Shown here: piece after piece, positions 55,605 to 64,000 of the stretch
How positions within the stretch are numbered: position 1 is the stretch's first letter
Layout of the letters: each line of letters begins with the position of its first letter
Assembly: GCF_024385465.1 (NCBI RefSeq)
Contig: NZ_JANFLS010000001.1
Coordinates: 1,116,001 to 1,180,000, forward strand
Direction of reading: 5' to 3'
Origin: Arthrobacter sp. zg-Y844
GTDB lineage: Bacteria > Actinomycetota > Actinomycetes > Actinomycetales > Micrococcaceae
DNA: 64,000 nt
Made by a program: the position numbers and the translations under genes
The notes under the pieces: generated by a model
Databases searched by the model: none
What the model was told of the DNA's origin: nothing
What the model saw: only the letters and a program-made list of their open reading frames with translations

Positions 55605-55883
55605 CCCAGACTGTAGGACGGCGCGCGGAATACGACAGGAGGGGCATGCCGTCTTGTTTCGCTACCCGGTACGGACAGCTCCGGGGCGGACAGGCCGCAC
55701 AGGCAACGGGTTTACGCCTCACGCACCTGGTGCAGGTTACAGCCGACAGCGTCGGGGGTCCCGATCATCCGGCCCTTTGTTGGTTTGCTCAGGTGGCCCA
55801 CGGTTGTGGGTGTATTCCTGCGGCAAGCCTTCGCGCCGCTGGTTATCCCGCACCTACCCATCCAGGTGCGCCCGGAAAGCCGA

Positions 55884-55917
55884 AAGGGCCGGTGTTTCAC
55901 GTGAAACACCGACCCTT
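55884..55917 (-). terminator. parB terminator-like hairpin built around parS site 8
   Basis: A 17-bp stem with one mismatch (55884-55900 with 55901-55917) lies 23 bases after the parB stop. Its centre is the full 16-bp parS consensus at 55893-55908, so the same DNA can be a ParB site and, as RNA, a hairpin. Confidence 0.75.
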
Positions 55918-55940
55918 CGGGAACCTCGCCGAGCTTTGAG

Positions 55941-57395
55941 CTACTCTCCGGGTGTGGAGAGTACGCCCATAATTCGATTCAGGTCATCCACGCTAGCGAA
56001 TTCGATGCTGACCTTGCCCTTGCGTGCTCCAAGGGTGATCTTGACGTTCGTGTCCAGGCGGTCAGCCAAAGACGTTGCCAGGTAGTCCAGCCGTTCGTGG
56101 CGTGCGCCGATCTTCGGCTTGGAAGTCTTCGCCGGCTTCCGCAGGCCGTCGGCCAGCGACACGATCTCTTCGGTGGCACGAACGGAAAGGCCCTCCGCCA
56201 CGATCCTCTGGGCCAGCTTTTCCATCTCCGCCGGGTCACCCAGCCCGAGCAACGCGCGTGCATGCCCCGCTGACAGAACTCCAGCCGCCAGCCGGCGCTG
56301 AACCAACGGCGGAAGCTTCATCAACCGCAAGGTGTTGGTTACCTGCGGCCGCGAGCGTCCGATGCGGTCTGCGAGTTCTTCGTGCGAGCAGCCGAAGTCG
56401 TCCAGAAGCTGCTGGTAAGCCGCCGCTTCTTCCAACGGGTTCAGCTGGCTCCGGTGCAGGTTCTCCAGGAGGGCGTCACGGAGGAGATCGACATCCTGTG
56501 TGGAGCGGATGATAGCCGGCACCGAGGATAGTCCAGCTTCGCGTGATGCACGCCAGCGACGTTCACCCATAACAAGCTCATAGGGGTGTTCCGCATCCTC
56601 CTCGAGCGAGGGGCGAACAACAATCGGCTGCAGCACGCCGATTTCCCTAATGGAATGCACCAGTTCGGCCATGTCGTCTTCATCGAAGACGGACCGCGGC
56701 TGCTTACGGTTCGGGTGGATGGAATCAATGGGAAGCTCGGCGAACGTCGCACCGGGAACCTGGACCAGGCCATCCTCACCACTGTAATCCGGGGTCGATG
56801 TTTCACGGGAAACATCCGCTTCCACCGGGGCAGCAGCTGCCTGCTTCGACGCTTCCGGGGCGGCCTCCGCGGGGACCGGCAGCGAAGCAGGTGCCGACTG
56901 CAGGTCTTCTGCGGCGCTCTCAGGACTTTCGGGATCCTTGGCCGTCGCCGCCACCTCCACAGCCCCCTGAGAGGCCTTGGAAGCCCGCTTGGCGCCCTTG
57001 CTTCCGGAAGCCGGGGCGGAATCCGGAGTTGAATCCGGGGTGGTCCCAGCGTCCGTCCCTACAGACGTGGCGTCATCGGGTTTGGCAGCGGGGACAGGGC
57101 TGGGCACTTCCGGCTCCACACCTTTGTCGGTACGGACTCCCGAACGGGCCGCAGAGCTGCGCGTTGTCGACTTCTTTGCCGGACCGCGAAGCGCTTCCTT
57201 ATTGATCCCGGCACCCTTACGCGGACCCGTACCACCGAACTGTGAGCGGGACTCATCGGCTGCGGCGAAGAACAAATCAGCCGGACGTCCCTGAGTAACG
57301 GTTCCCTGGCTCGAGTTTTCTGTCTCCGCAGGTTCCGCACTGCTAGGAATCAAAGCTCCCAGACCGCGGCCTAAACCCCGACGCTTCTCGGCCAT
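55941..57395 (-). CDS. parB: Chromosome partitioning protein ParB
   Basis: The protein (484 aa) starts [19 protein letters not shown], the conserved ParA-contacting end. It has an unusually long Ala/Glu/Pro-rich disordered insert (~residues 20-215), then the CTPase/Srx-like domain ([17 protein letters not shown] and [14 protein letters not shown], the GERRxRA nucleotide motif). The parS-reading helix-turn-helix follows ([22 protein letters not shown], ~340), and a C-terminal dimer domain ends it. It loads on the parS sites in this window and spreads. A one-mismatch parS-like sequence lies inside it. It is downstream of parA with a 105-bp gap. Confidence 0.96.
   Translation of the reverse strand: MAEKRRGLGRGLGALIPSSAEPAETENSSQGTVTQGRPADLFFAAADESRSQFGGTGPRKGAGINKEALRGPAKKSTTRSSAARSGVRTDKGVEPEVPSPVPAAKPDDATSVGTDAGTTPDSTPDSAPASGSKGAKRASKASQGAVEVAATAKDPESPESAAEDLQSAPASLPVPAEAAPEASKQAAAAPVEADVSRETSTPDYSGEDGLVQVPGATFAELPIDSIHPNRKQPRSVFDEDDMAELVHSIREIGVLQPIVVRPSLEEDAEHPYELVMGERRWRASREAGLSSVPAIIRSTQDVDLLRDALLENLHRSQLNPLEEAAAYQQLLDDFGCSHEELADRIGRSRPQVTNTLRLMKLPPLVQRRLAAGVLSAGHARALLGLGDPAEMEKLAQRIVAEGLSVRATEEIVSLADGLRKPAKTSKPKIGARHERLDYLATSLADRLDTNVKITLGARKGKVSIEFASVDDLNRIMGVLSTPGE
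56799..56814. promoter_or_regulatory. Degenerate parS-like site in parB
   Basis: TGTTTCACGGGAAACA differs from the consensus at one position in the core. It lies in the disordered-linker coding part of parB; ParB binding is likely weak. Confidence 0.5.
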
Positions 57396-57500
57396 GGGTA
57401 AGTCCTTCCCTTATGCCCGCACTTCAAGCGGCACGGATTGATTGTGAGAGTATTCTATGGCGCGGAGCCAAGCTGGCAGCCGAACCCCGCCGGGGTGTCA

Positions 57501-58703
57501 CTAGGCGCGCTGGGCTATCTCGGCTGCTGCTTCCAAATAGGACAGCGCACCCGTTGAAGACGGGTCATAGGTCATGACCGTCTGCTGGTAGCTGGGAGCC
57601 TCCGAAACGCGCACGGAGCGCGGCACGACGGCGCGCAGGACCTGCTCCGGGAAGTGCTCGCGCACCTCGGCGGCGACCTGTGCGGCAAGGTTCGTTCTAC
57701 CGTCGTACATGGTCAGCAGAATGGTGGAGACAACCAGATCGGCGTTCAAATGCTTCTGGATCATTTCAATGTTCTTCAGCAGCTGGCTGAGGCCCTCGAG
57801 CGCGTAGTACTCGCACTGGATTGGGATCAGGACTTCCCTTGCCGCGACAAAGGCATTGACGGTGAGGAGGCCAAGGCTCGGCGGGCAGTCGATGAATATG
57901 TAATCCAGGCGCTCCAGGCCCTGCTTTTCCCGTTCGGCCGCGTAGACGTTAATGGCGCGGCTCAAACGCTGTTCACGCGCAACCAGGGATACCAGTTCGA
58001 TCTCCGCCCCGGCGAGGTGGATCGTGGCCGGTGCGCAGATGAGGTTACTGATGTCCGGGCACTGCGCAACCACATTTGCCAGCGGCAGGTCATCAATCAG
58101 CACGTCGTAGATGCTCTCCACGTCAGCACGGTGGTCGATCCCCAGGGCCGTTGATGCGTTTCCCTGCGGATCGATGTCGATAACCAGGACGTTCTGGCCG
58201 GCAGTCGCCAGAGCAGCAGCAAGGTTGACCGTGGTGGTCGTTTTCCCCACCCCGCCCTTCTGGTTGCTCACCGTCATGATGCGCGTCTGGGGAGGCCGCG
58301 GCAGAACGCGTCCGCGGAGCTTCTCCCGACGCCGGTTTTCACTAGCCAGTTCCCGCGCCAGCGGGGTGCTCTCGTCCATCAAATCCATAACGTCTTCCGA
58401 GGTCGCCACAGCAGCGGCTTCTTCGGATACACCACCTTCGATAGCTCGGGGGGCCTGCACGAGTGCGGCACTGCTTTCAGTCTTGGCGGGTTCCAGCGGC
58501 TTGGCGGGTTCCTGCTGCTTGGCGGGTTCCAGCGGCTCGGCCGGCACCGTTTCACGTGAAACGGCGGCCGGCTTGTCCACAACCAATTGGGGTTGCTTTC
58601 TACCGAATGAGGCGGACAGGGCAGAACCGAGTGCGGCGAAGGGAGGAATTCGTTTTGCGGCAGAATCACGCGCACTCACCTGGTCATGCTCACTTTCCAA
58701 CAT
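57501..58703 (-). CDS. parA: Chromosome partitioning ATPase ParA
   Basis: The protein (400 aa) has a ~140-residue N-terminal extension of Ala/Glu/Pro-rich low complexity (PAEPLEPAKQQEPAKPLEPA repeats), then the ParA ATPase with deviant Walker A NQKGGVGKTTTTVNL (~145), DIDPQGNAST, Walker B FIDCPPSLGLLT and the DNA-binding basic C-terminal part. It moves ParB-parS complexes on the nucleoid. ATG 58703 has no clear ribosome site; GTG 58679 is an alternative. A perfect parS lies in the extension's coding sequence. Confidence 0.95.
   Translation of the reverse strand: MLESEHDQVSARDSAAKRIPPFAALGSALSASFGRKQPQLVVDKPAAVSRETVPAEPLEPAKQQEPAKPLEPAKTESSAALVQAPRAIEGGVSEEAAAVATSEDVMDLMDESTPLARELASENRRREKLRGRVLPRPPQTRIMTVSNQKGGVGKTTTTVNLAAALATAGQNVLVIDIDPQGNASTALGIDHRADVESIYDVLIDDLPLANVVAQCPDISNLICAPATIHLAGAEIELVSLVAREQRLSRAINVYAAEREKQGLERLDYIFIDCPPSLGLLTVNAFVAAREVLIPIQCEYYALEGLSQLLKNIEMIQKHLNADLVVSTILLTMYDGRTNLAAQVAAEVREHFPEQVLRAVVPRSVRVSEAPSYQQTVMTYDPSSTGALSYLEAAAEIAQRA
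58548..58563. promoter_or_regulatory. parS site 9, inside parA
   Basis: Perfect core GTTTCACGTGAAAC at 58549-58562. In the parA frame it reads VSRET in the N-terminal extension. Confidence 0.9.
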
Positions 58704-58800
58704 AAAGCGTTAAGGCATTAGTTCATCTAGACTATCCGCTTCGCGGCCATTCCCCGGGACCGGCATGGGTGTGTGCATGAAAGCTGAGGTGTCGGGCTTC

Positions 58801-59433
58801 TCACCCTACGGAGATGCGTACCACCGTGGTGGGTTCTTCAAGTACATCCGCCCCTACGGTCAGCACTGCGGTATCCCGTCCGCCCAGCTTGCGGATTGCT
58901 TTCGCGGCTTTCTGCACTTCTTCTTCAGCGCTGCGGCCCTTGATGGCCAGCACCTGCCCCCTGCCGTGCAGCAGGGGTACTGTCAGTCCGGCCAATCCGC
59001 CGAGGGCCGAAACGGCCCGGGCGGTGGCCACATCCACATTTACCTCGTCGACTACCTGTTCGGCACGGCCGCGGATTACGCGGACATTGTCGAGTCCAAG
59101 ATCCGTAACGACTTCGTTCAGCCATATGACCCGCCGTTCAAGGGGCTCTATGAGCGTCATGGACAGGTCAGGCCGGGCAATGGCCAGGCACAAGCCGGGC
59201 AGCCCGGCACCGCTGCCGACATCCGCTACGGCGGCATTCGCAGGGATCAGCTCGGCCACCACGGCGCAGTTCAGGACGTGCCTGCTCCATAGCCGCGGAA
59301 CTTCCCGCGGGCCGAGGAGTCCCCGTTCCATGCCCGACGTCGCGAGGTGCTCTACGTATCTTTGCGCCAGATCCAGGCGGTCACCGAAGATCTTCCGGGC
59401 GGCGTCCAGTTCTGCGGGAGTTGTTTCAACCAC
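58801..59433 (-). CDS. rsmG: 16S rRNA (guanine527-N7)-methyltransferase RsmG
   Basis: The protein (210 aa) has the GidB fold: LWSRHVLNCAVVAELIP (~residue 48), the SAM motif ADVGSGAGLPGLCLAIARPDL (~70) and the basic QVVDEVNVDVATARAVSALGGL region. It methylates G527 of 16S rRNA. GTG 59433 is the start; the preceding AAGTAAG is a weak ribosome site. The gene sits between jag and parA in the conserved origin-proximal order. Confidence 0.95.
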   Translation of the reverse strand: MVETTPAELDAARKIFGDRLDLAQRYVEHLATSGMERGLLGPREVPRLWSRHVLNCAVVAELIPANAAVADVGSGAGLPGLCLAIARPDLSMTLIEPLERRVIWLNEVVTDLGLDNVRVIRGRAEQVVDEVNVDVATARAVSALGGLAGLTVPLLHGRGQVLAIKGRSAEEEVQKAAKAIRKLGGRDTAVLTVGADVLEEPTTVVRISVG

Positions 59434-59473
59434 TTACTTCATATTCCTTGTCTGCACTGCCGGGCGGGGATAA

Positions 59474-60019
59474 CTAGGAAGCAGGCAGGGAAACGACGAT
59501 GTGGCGGTCCGCGCCTTCACCCTCGGATTCACTGACCAGGCCAAGCTCGGCCACGGCGTCGTGAACAATCTTGCGCTCATAGGCGCTCATGGGAACGAGC
59601 GCCACTTCCTGCCCGGTTTCCTTGGCACGCTTGGCTGCGTCCTCAGCTATGGACTGCAGCTGGCCGCCGCGTTCTTCACGGTAGCCAACGATGTCCAGGA
59701 CCAAGCGGGAGCGGTTTTCCGTTGCTGTCAGCACCGACAGCCGCGTGAGTTCCTGCAATGCCTCAAGCACTTCGCCATCGCGTCCCACGAGTGCCTGAAG
59801 AGCGGCGTCGTCGCCTTCCTCGGACACTACGGAGATATACGTCCGGCCGTTTCGGACCTCAATGTCGATATCCCCGTCGATGTCGGCGATATCCAGGAGC
59901 TCTTCCAGGTAGTCGGCGGCTACGTCGCCTTCTTCCTCGAGCCTCCCGGTGCGCGGCTGAACAGGTTCCTCGGCTTCTTCCAGGGGAACTACGGGGTCGT
60001 CAATGTGCTCAGTGCTCAT
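59474..60019 (-). CDS. jag: Jag/KhpB family RNA-binding protein
   Basis: The protein (181 aa) has an acidic N-terminus (residues ~5-35), a KH-like domain (IDIEVRNGRTYISVVSEEGDDAALQALVGRDGEVLEALQELTR, ~50-100) and an R3H domain (VPMSAYERKIVHDAV, ~140-155). The KH GxxG position reads GRDG. KhpB homologues bind RNA and influence division. ATG 60019 overlaps the yidC stop by four bases, coupling their translation. The first Jag_N domain of Firmicutes is missing, as usual for actinobacteria. Confidence 0.93.
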   Translation of the reverse strand: MSTEHIDDPVVPLEEAEEPVQPRTGRLEEEGDVAADYLEELLDIADIDGDIDIEVRNGRTYISVVSEEGDDAALQALVGRDGEVLEALQELTRLSVLTATENRSRLVLDIVGYREERGGQLQSIAEDAAKRAKETGQEVALVPMSAYERKIVHDAVAELGLVSESEGEGADRHIVVSLPAS

Positions 60020-60978
60020 TTCCTTTTCCTGTTCTTCCGCGCGGGCTGGACGCGCTGGCCCTTGGGTGCCGCGGGGACCTCGACCGGTGCCTCGCCCTTC
60101 TTCTCTCCGAGGAGCGGCGCCATCGGCAGGCCCTTGCGGGCACGGCGCTCGGCGAGGGCCTTTGACGCCGGCGAGCCGGGGGTAGGCATCCGCCGGATGA
60201 CGAAGAACTGCTGTCCCATGGTCCACAGGTTGGTGGTGGTCCAGTAGATGAGCACACCGATGGGGAAGTTGATGCCGCCGACGCCGAAGACGATGGGCAG
60301 TACGTAGAGCATCATCTTCTGCTGGCGCATGAACGGGCTGGCAAGTGCCTCTTCGGACATGTTCTTGGACATGATCTGCTTCTGCGTAATGAACTGCGAA
60401 GCGGTCATCGCCAGGATCATGATGATCGAGAGCACTACAACCGAGAAGTGGCCTTCGTCGCCGAAACCGTGCAGGAGCGAGGAGGACAGCGGGGCACCGA
60501 AGATGGTGGCCTCGTCAAACTGCTGGATGGCGCTGTGCGACAGCGCGCCCTGGCCCTTGCCCTCGGCATTCGAGGTGGAGATCCCGTTCAGCACCTGGAA
60601 CAGGGCAAAGAAGAACGGCATCTGTACGAGCATGGGCAGGCAGGCAGCAAACGGGTTGGTGCCGTGCTTCTTGTACAGGGCCATCTGCTCCTGCGTCATT
60701 GCCTGACGCGAAAGCTGGTCGGTCTTGCCCTTGTACTTCTGCTGCAGCTTGCGCAGGTCCGGCTGCAGGGACTGCATACCGCGCTGCGCCTTGATCTGCT
60801 TGACGAAGACCGGAATCAACGCGGCACGGATCACGATCACCAAGCCGATGATGGACAACGTCCAGGTCCACCCGGATGCGGCATCCATCCCGAGGAAAAC
60901 GAAGCCCTCGTGGAAGACCCACATGATCCATGACACTACCCACTTAAAGGGGAACAGTATCGTCTCGAAGAAACCCAT
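60016..60978 (-). CDS. yidC: Membrane protein insertase YidC/Oxa1
   Basis: The protein (320 aa) is the insertase for membrane proteins. It has five helices: an N-terminal one starting MGFFETILFPFKWVVSWIMW, then RAALIPVFVKQIKAQRG with the conserved substrate-groove Arg, the NPFAACLPMLVQMPFFFALFQVL region and IGVLIYWTTTNLWTMGQQ. A basic C-terminal tail (KNRKRK) is typical of ribosome binding. Gram-positive form without the periplasmic P1 domain. It is coupled to jag. Confidence 0.96.
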   Translation of the reverse strand: MGFFETILFPFKWVVSWIMWVFHEGFVFLGMDAASGWTWTLSIIGLVIVIRAALIPVFVKQIKAQRGMQSLQPDLRKLQQKYKGKTDQLSRQAMTQEQMALYKKHGTNPFAACLPMLVQMPFFFALFQVLNGISTSNAEGKGQGALSHSAIQQFDEATIFGAPLSSSLLHGFGDEGHFSVVVLSIIMILAMTASQFITQKQIMSKNMSEEALASPFMRQQKMMLYVLPIVFGVGGINFPIGVLIYWTTTNLWTMGQQFFVIRRMPTPGSPASKALAERRARKGLPMAPLLGEKKGEAPVEVPAAPKGQRVQPARKNRKRK

Positions 60979-60987
60979 TTACTCTCC

Positions 60988-61359
60988 TCAGGCCGCCGAG
61001 CGGCTGTCTTCGTCAGCTGGAATCACGGGGTGATTCAGCACAATGATCCTCGGGACCTTCTTTGAGTCCCAAATCCGGTGTCCATCAGGTACGTGGTCCA
61101 CGCCGCCGCCGTTCCAAGGATGGCAGCGGATAAGCCGTCGGAAAGCCAGCCAGGAACCCTTGACGGCTCCGTGGACGGTGACTGCTTCGAGGGCATAGGC
61201 GGAACACGATGGGAAAAATCGGCAGACCTGCCCGTAGAGGGGGGAAACGGTCTTCCGGTACGCCATCAGCAGGCCGATGAGGAGCATGCGCGGGAGGTTC
61301 CATAAAAAACGGGCAACAACAATCAAGGCCCTCAACGGAATAGATCCGGAGTCCCTCAT
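60988..61359 (-). CDS. yidD: Membrane protein insertion efficiency factor YidD
   Basis: The protein (123 aa from ATG 61359; GTG 61380 would add seven residues) has the YidD signature [27 protein letters not shown] followed by [29 protein letters not shown]. It is a small peripheral membrane factor that assists YidC. Located between rnpA and yidC, ten bases before yidC. Confidence 0.92.
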   Translation of the reverse strand: MRDSGSIPLRALIVVARFLWNLPRMLLIGLLMAYRKTVSPLYGQVCRFFPSCSAYALEAVTVHGAVKGSWLAFRRLIRCHPWNGGGVDHVPDGHRIWDSKKVPRIIVLNHPVIPADEDSRSAA

Positions 61360-61389
61360 CGCTGGCTCATCCTTCCTCACCTGGCATGT

Positions 61390-61737
61390 CTAAAGCTGCG
61401 AAAGTTTGGCTATGCAGGCGTTCAAAGCGCTGTGGTAGTCGGCACTCAGTACCGGCCACGACGCCGACGCGGAAGCAGGCAGGGCCCGCACCACCACGTC
61501 AAACCCGGTGGGGTGAAGAGCGAGGCTCTGCGCTGCCGCTTCCCTCAGTCTTCTCTTAACGAGGTTGCGTGTCACCGCGTTCCCGACGGATTTGGCCACT
61601 ATGAAGCCTATGCGGCTCGGCTGGTCACCCGTAGGAAGCGCATATAGCACTACGTTCCGGCGCCCACTGCGGGCACCGGAACGTACAGTACGAGAAAAAT
61701 CTGCCGATGCCCTTACCCGGTTCCGCACGGCCAGCAT
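61390..61737 (-). CDS. rnpA: Ribonuclease P protein component
   Basis: The protein (115 aa) begins MLAVRNRVRASADFSRTVRSG and has the RNR signature KSVGNAVTRNLVKRRLREA (residues ~50-68). It helps the P RNA trim tRNA 5' ends. ATG 61737 is six bases after AGGTGG. The rnpB RNA is not in this window. Confidence 0.96.
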   Translation of the reverse strand: MLAVRNRVRASADFSRTVRSGARSGRRNVVLYALPTGDQPSRIGFIVAKSVGNAVTRNLVKRRLREAAAQSLALHPTGFDVVVRALPASASASWPVLSADYHSALNACIAKLSQL

Positions 61738-61800
61738 TATGACCACCTGGAATCCGGAGTAAAGCTGCTAAGAGGCAGCATCGACAAACTTTGAGGTTAT

Positions 61801-61938
61801 TTAGGCCGACAGTTCGGTACGGCCCTTGCCACGGCGTGCGGAAAGGATGGCACGGCCGGCACGGGTACGCATGCGAAGGCGGAAGCCGTGCTTCTTGGCA
61901 CGACGGCGGTTATTCGGCTGAAAAGTCCGCTTGCTCAC
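61801..61938 (-). CDS. rpmH: 50S ribosomal protein L34
   Basis: The protein (45 aa) has the full L34 sequence type: [31 protein letters not shown], ending [11 protein letters not shown] 61938 is the family start. It heads the rpmH-rnpA-yidD-yidC-jag block, transcribed away from oriC. Confidence 0.97.
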   Translation of the reverse strand: MSKRTFQPNNRRRAKKHGFRLRMRTRAGRAILSARRGKGRTELSA

Positions 61939-62463
61939 GGTAGTTACTCCAAGACAATCTTGAGTCGCGCCGGCACTTGTTGCGACAAGGGGGAAGAACA
62001 AGCGGCGCTTTTTTCATGTGTCTGTCTGTACTCGCCCGGACCTGGACCCTGATTTCCAGAACCCCTGCAGGGCATGTGTGAGTACAGATAGCAGACACAA
62101 AGGACTACTCAACGTTAGGTGAGACGGGGGCACCAGTCAAACCGGGCTCAGCCCCGGAGTAATCCACAGCCCGCAACGGACTGTGGATACCCTGTGGATA
62201 GTCCGCACATCCGGTTGTGCACCCAGATTTTTCAACAGCTGTGGACAACTGCTGTGGGTATCCTGCGTCCATAGGTCCTGTGAGAGAGCCAACAGGCCCT
62301 TGTGCAGGCGGATTTCCAGCTACCACCAAGGGAAATCATCCTCTAGGCTTGGCGACGGGTACTTTATCCACTATCTGTGCATAACTCTGTGGATGAAGTG
62401 CCGGGATCCCCACCGGGATCCCGAGTTTTCTTAGACAGCCGCAGGGCGTCATGAGAGGTTTTT
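61939..62463. other. oriC: oriC: rpmH-dnaA intergenic region
   Basis: This 525-bp non-coding region between divergent rpmH and dnaA holds at least nine DnaA-box-like nonamers in 62160-62396 (e.g. TGTGGATAC 62182, TGTGGATAG 62193, TGTGGACAA 62240, TTATCCACT 62364, TGTGCATAA 62376). The order matches known actinobacterial origins. AT-rich unwinding elements are modest. The rpmH promoter lies in 61940-62040. Confidence 0.9.
62160..62396. promoter_or_regulatory. DnaA boxes of oriC
   Basis: Nonamers at 62160, 62182, 62193, 62215, 62240, 62253, 62364, 62376 and 62388 in both orientations. Most depart by one or two bases from TTATCCACA, as is usual in high-GC origins. Confidence 0.85.
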
Positions 62464-63885
62464 GTGGGTACGGACGAAATCAACGATGTTGGCAGCTCTT
62501 GGCGCAAGGTCATTCGGACTCTGGAGACCGATGACAGGGTCACTCCCCGACAGCGTGGATTCGTGGTGCTTGCGCAGGCCCAAGGCCTGATCGGTACGAC
62601 CCTTCTGGTAGCCGTTCCCAACGAACTGACCCGTGAAGTGCTGCAGACGCAGCTGAAGAACATCCTCGATGAAGTCCTGCGCGGCGTTTTCCAGGCCGAT
62701 ATCCAGTGTGCGTTCGTCATCGACTCGGACCTCACTCCCGTGGCTGAAGCCGAACCGGAACCCGAAGAGCAGCCGGCGGCCCCCAGCCCCGTACCCTCCG
62801 GCGAAAGCGGTGCTCCTTCCCCGACGCCGCCGAGCACCAGCCAGGAATTCGGCCGCCTCAACCCCAAGTACGTCTTCGAGACCTTCGTTATCGGTTCGTC
62901 CAACCGGTTTGCCCATGCAGCGGCGGTAGCCGTGGCCGAAGCGCCGGCGAAGGCCTACAACCCCTTGTTCATCTATGGGGACTCCGGGTTGGGCAAGACC
63001 CACCTCCTTCACGCCATCGGGCATTATGCACGTCACTTGTACACCGGGATCCGCGTCCGCTACGTGAATTCGGAAGAGTTCACGAACGACTTCATCAACT
63101 CCATCCGCTATGACGAAGGCGCCAGCTTCAAACAGCTGTACCGCAACGTGGACATCCTGCTGATTGATGACATTCAGTTCCTGGCCAACAAGGACGCCAC
63201 CCAGGAAGAGTTCTTCCACACCTTCAATGCCCTCCACAACCACAACAAGCAGGTTGTGATCACCTCCGACCTGCCGCCCAAGCAGCTTTCCGGTTTCGAG
63301 GAACGGATGCGGTCGCGGTTTGAGTGGGGCCTGTTGACGGATGTGCAGCCGCCGGAACTTGAAACCCGTATCGCCATCCTGCGGAAGAAGGCCATCGGCG
63401 ACAGCCTGAGCGCTCCGGATGACGTCCTGGAATACATCGCGTCCAAGATCTCCACCAACATCCGGGAGCTTGAAGGCGCACTGATCCGCGTGACCGCCTT
63501 CGCCAGCCTGAACCGGCAGCAGGTAGACGTGGGCCTGGCCGAAATCGTCCTGAAGGACCTGATTACCGACGACGGCGCCCAGGAAATCACTGCCGCATCC
63601 ATCCTTGGGCAGACGGCAGCCTATTTCCAGATCAGCCTTGAGGAACTCTGCAGCAAGTCCCGGACCCGGACCCTGGTCACCGCACGGCAGATCGCCATGT
63701 ACCTGTGCCGCGAGCTGACCGATATGTCCCTGCCGAAGATCGGCCAGGAACTTGGCGGCCGCGACCACACCACTGTGATCCACGCGGACCGGAAAATCCG
63801 CGAGCTGATGGCCGAACGCCGGGCCATCTACAACCAGGTCACCGAACTGACCAACAGGATCAAACAGCAGCAGCGCGAGGCCTGA
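62464..63885 (+). CDS. dnaA: Chromosomal replication initiator DnaA
   Basis: The protein (473 aa) has domain I (residues ~1-85), a Pro/Glu-rich linker (~95-130), the AAA+ core with Walker [14 protein letters not shown] (~178), Walker [10 protein letters not shown] (~240) and sensor regions, and the DNA-binding domain IV with [17 protein letters not shown] and [11 protein letters not shown] (~435). It melts oriC and starts replication. GTG 62464 is preceded by GAGAGG. Domain I-II are short, and dnaN presumably follows outside the window. Confidence 0.98.
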   Translation: MGTDEINDVGSSWRKVIRTLETDDRVTPRQRGFVVLAQAQGLIGTTLLVAVPNELTREVLQTQLKNILDEVLRGVFQADIQCAFVIDSDLTPVAEAEPEPEEQPAAPSPVPSGESGAPSPTPPSTSQEFGRLNPKYVFETFVIGSSNRFAHAAAVAVAEAPAKAYNPLFIYGDSGLGKTHLLHAIGHYARHLYTGIRVRYVNSEEFTNDFINSIRYDEGASFKQLYRNVDILLIDDIQFLANKDATQEEFFHTFNALHNHNKQVVITSDLPPKQLSGFEERMRSRFEWGLLTDVQPPELETRIAILRKKAIGDSLSAPDDVLEYIASKISTNIRELEGALIRVTAFASLNRQQVDVGLAEIVLKDLITDDGAQEITAASILGQTAAYFQISLEELCSKSRTRTLVTARQIAMYLCRELTDMSLPKIGQELGGRDHTTVIHADRKIRELMAERRAIYNQVTELTNRIKQQQREA

Positions 63886-64000
63886 GCCAGTAGGACGGCA
63901 GGGCCCCGCAGGGGCCCAAAATTAACATTTGTGGACAAGGGTGTGGATAACCCGGTGGACAACCCGTGGTTACGCACACTTCCCTGTGGATACGCGGAAT
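63886..64000. promoter_or_regulatory. dnaA-dnaN intergenic DnaA boxes
   Basis: A perfect box TGTGGATAA at 63942-63950, with near boxes TGTGGACAA (63930), GGTGGACAA (63954) and TGTGGATAC (63985). A GGGCCCC/GGGGCCC hairpin (63901-63917) follows the dnaA stop. The window ends inside this second half of the origin. Confidence 0.85.

Larger units (their letters stand above)
53069..55940. other. parS-rich non-coding region
   Basis: About 2.9 kb between the MFS gene and parB. Open frames here have no family features, no good ribosome sites and overlapping incompatible frames, so I annotate no gene. It carries seven perfect parS cores, simple repeats at 53520-53650 and 54203-54290, and no recognisable RNA gene. 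Much of it looks like unconstrained sequence around a centromere-like locus. Confidence 0.7.

Overview
The window is a GC-rich chromosomal segment that ends at the replication origin of an actinobacterium. Mycothiol genes (Ino1, MshA), an Rpf-type muralytic protein, separate mycobacteria-like MurJ and CwlM partners, and the order rpmH-rnpA-yidD-yidC-jag-rsmG-parA-parB next to dnaA all point to Actinobacteria. Overall protein character (APC permease, paired BNR/MoaD genes, DnaB/L9/S18/SSB/S6 block) suggests a Micrococcaceae/Arthrobacter-like organism; the genus is inference.

Layout. 1-3.6 kb: end of an aldehyde dehydrogenase gene, a bifunctional HldE-like heptose kinase/nucleotidyltransferase and a GT2 glycosyltransferase, translationally coupled. 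3.6-9.9 kb: small membrane proteins, MATE and MFS exporters, a DUF4031-HD protein, then a BNR-repeat protein overlapping a MoaD/ThiS-like ubiquitin-fold protein. 10-13.5 kb: an Rpf/LysM cell-wall hydrolase and an APC permease. 13.5-18 kb: the rpsF-ssb-rpsR-rplI operon, then dnaB behind a 575-bp gap rich in DnaA boxes. 18.1-27.8 kb: M18 aminopeptidase, two ABC-2 export systems with a tandemly duplicated ATPase, an MFS carrier, an ABC-F ATPase and an ABM monooxygenase. 27.8-34.5 kb: two paralogous anchored proteins, an FAD oxidoreductase, a FemAB ligase and a GT87 mannosyltransferase. 34.6-39.9 kb: Ino1, formate-THF ligase, MshA and two small ORFs. 40-49.1 kb: phosphatase, CCA-adding enzyme, NUDIX, MurJ, a degenerate kinase-like membrane protein, TrxB, TrxA and a CwlM-like amidase homologue. 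49-53 kb: methyltransferase, frameshifted DUF1116 gene, ArsR-type regulator divergent from an MFS exporter. 53-56 kb: 2.9 kb without credible genes but with seven parS sites. 56-64 kb: parB, parA, rsmG, jag, yidC, yidD, rnpA, rpmH, oriC and dnaA, stopping before dnaN.

How it fits together. The right end is a complete origin and segregation locus: DnaA boxes on both sides of dnaA, ParA/ParB and nine perfect parS cores spread over about 7.5 kb. The MurJ to CwlM block mirrors the mycobacterial cell-wall control locus, but the kinase-like part of MurJ is a separate protein that keeps only an N-lobe remnant, and the amidase homologue has lost canonical zinc ligands, so both look regulatory. Redox homeostasis is represented by Ino1/MshA and TrxBA, and sequences fitting SigR/SigH-type promoters sit upstream of mshA and trxB. 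No CRISPR array, insertion sequence, prophage or tRNA/rRNA gene was seen. The best candidates for new biology are the DnaA-box cluster before dnaB, the split MurJ partner, the parS-rich non-coding region, the paired TTGAC operators at 51.75 kb and the small ORFs after mshA.
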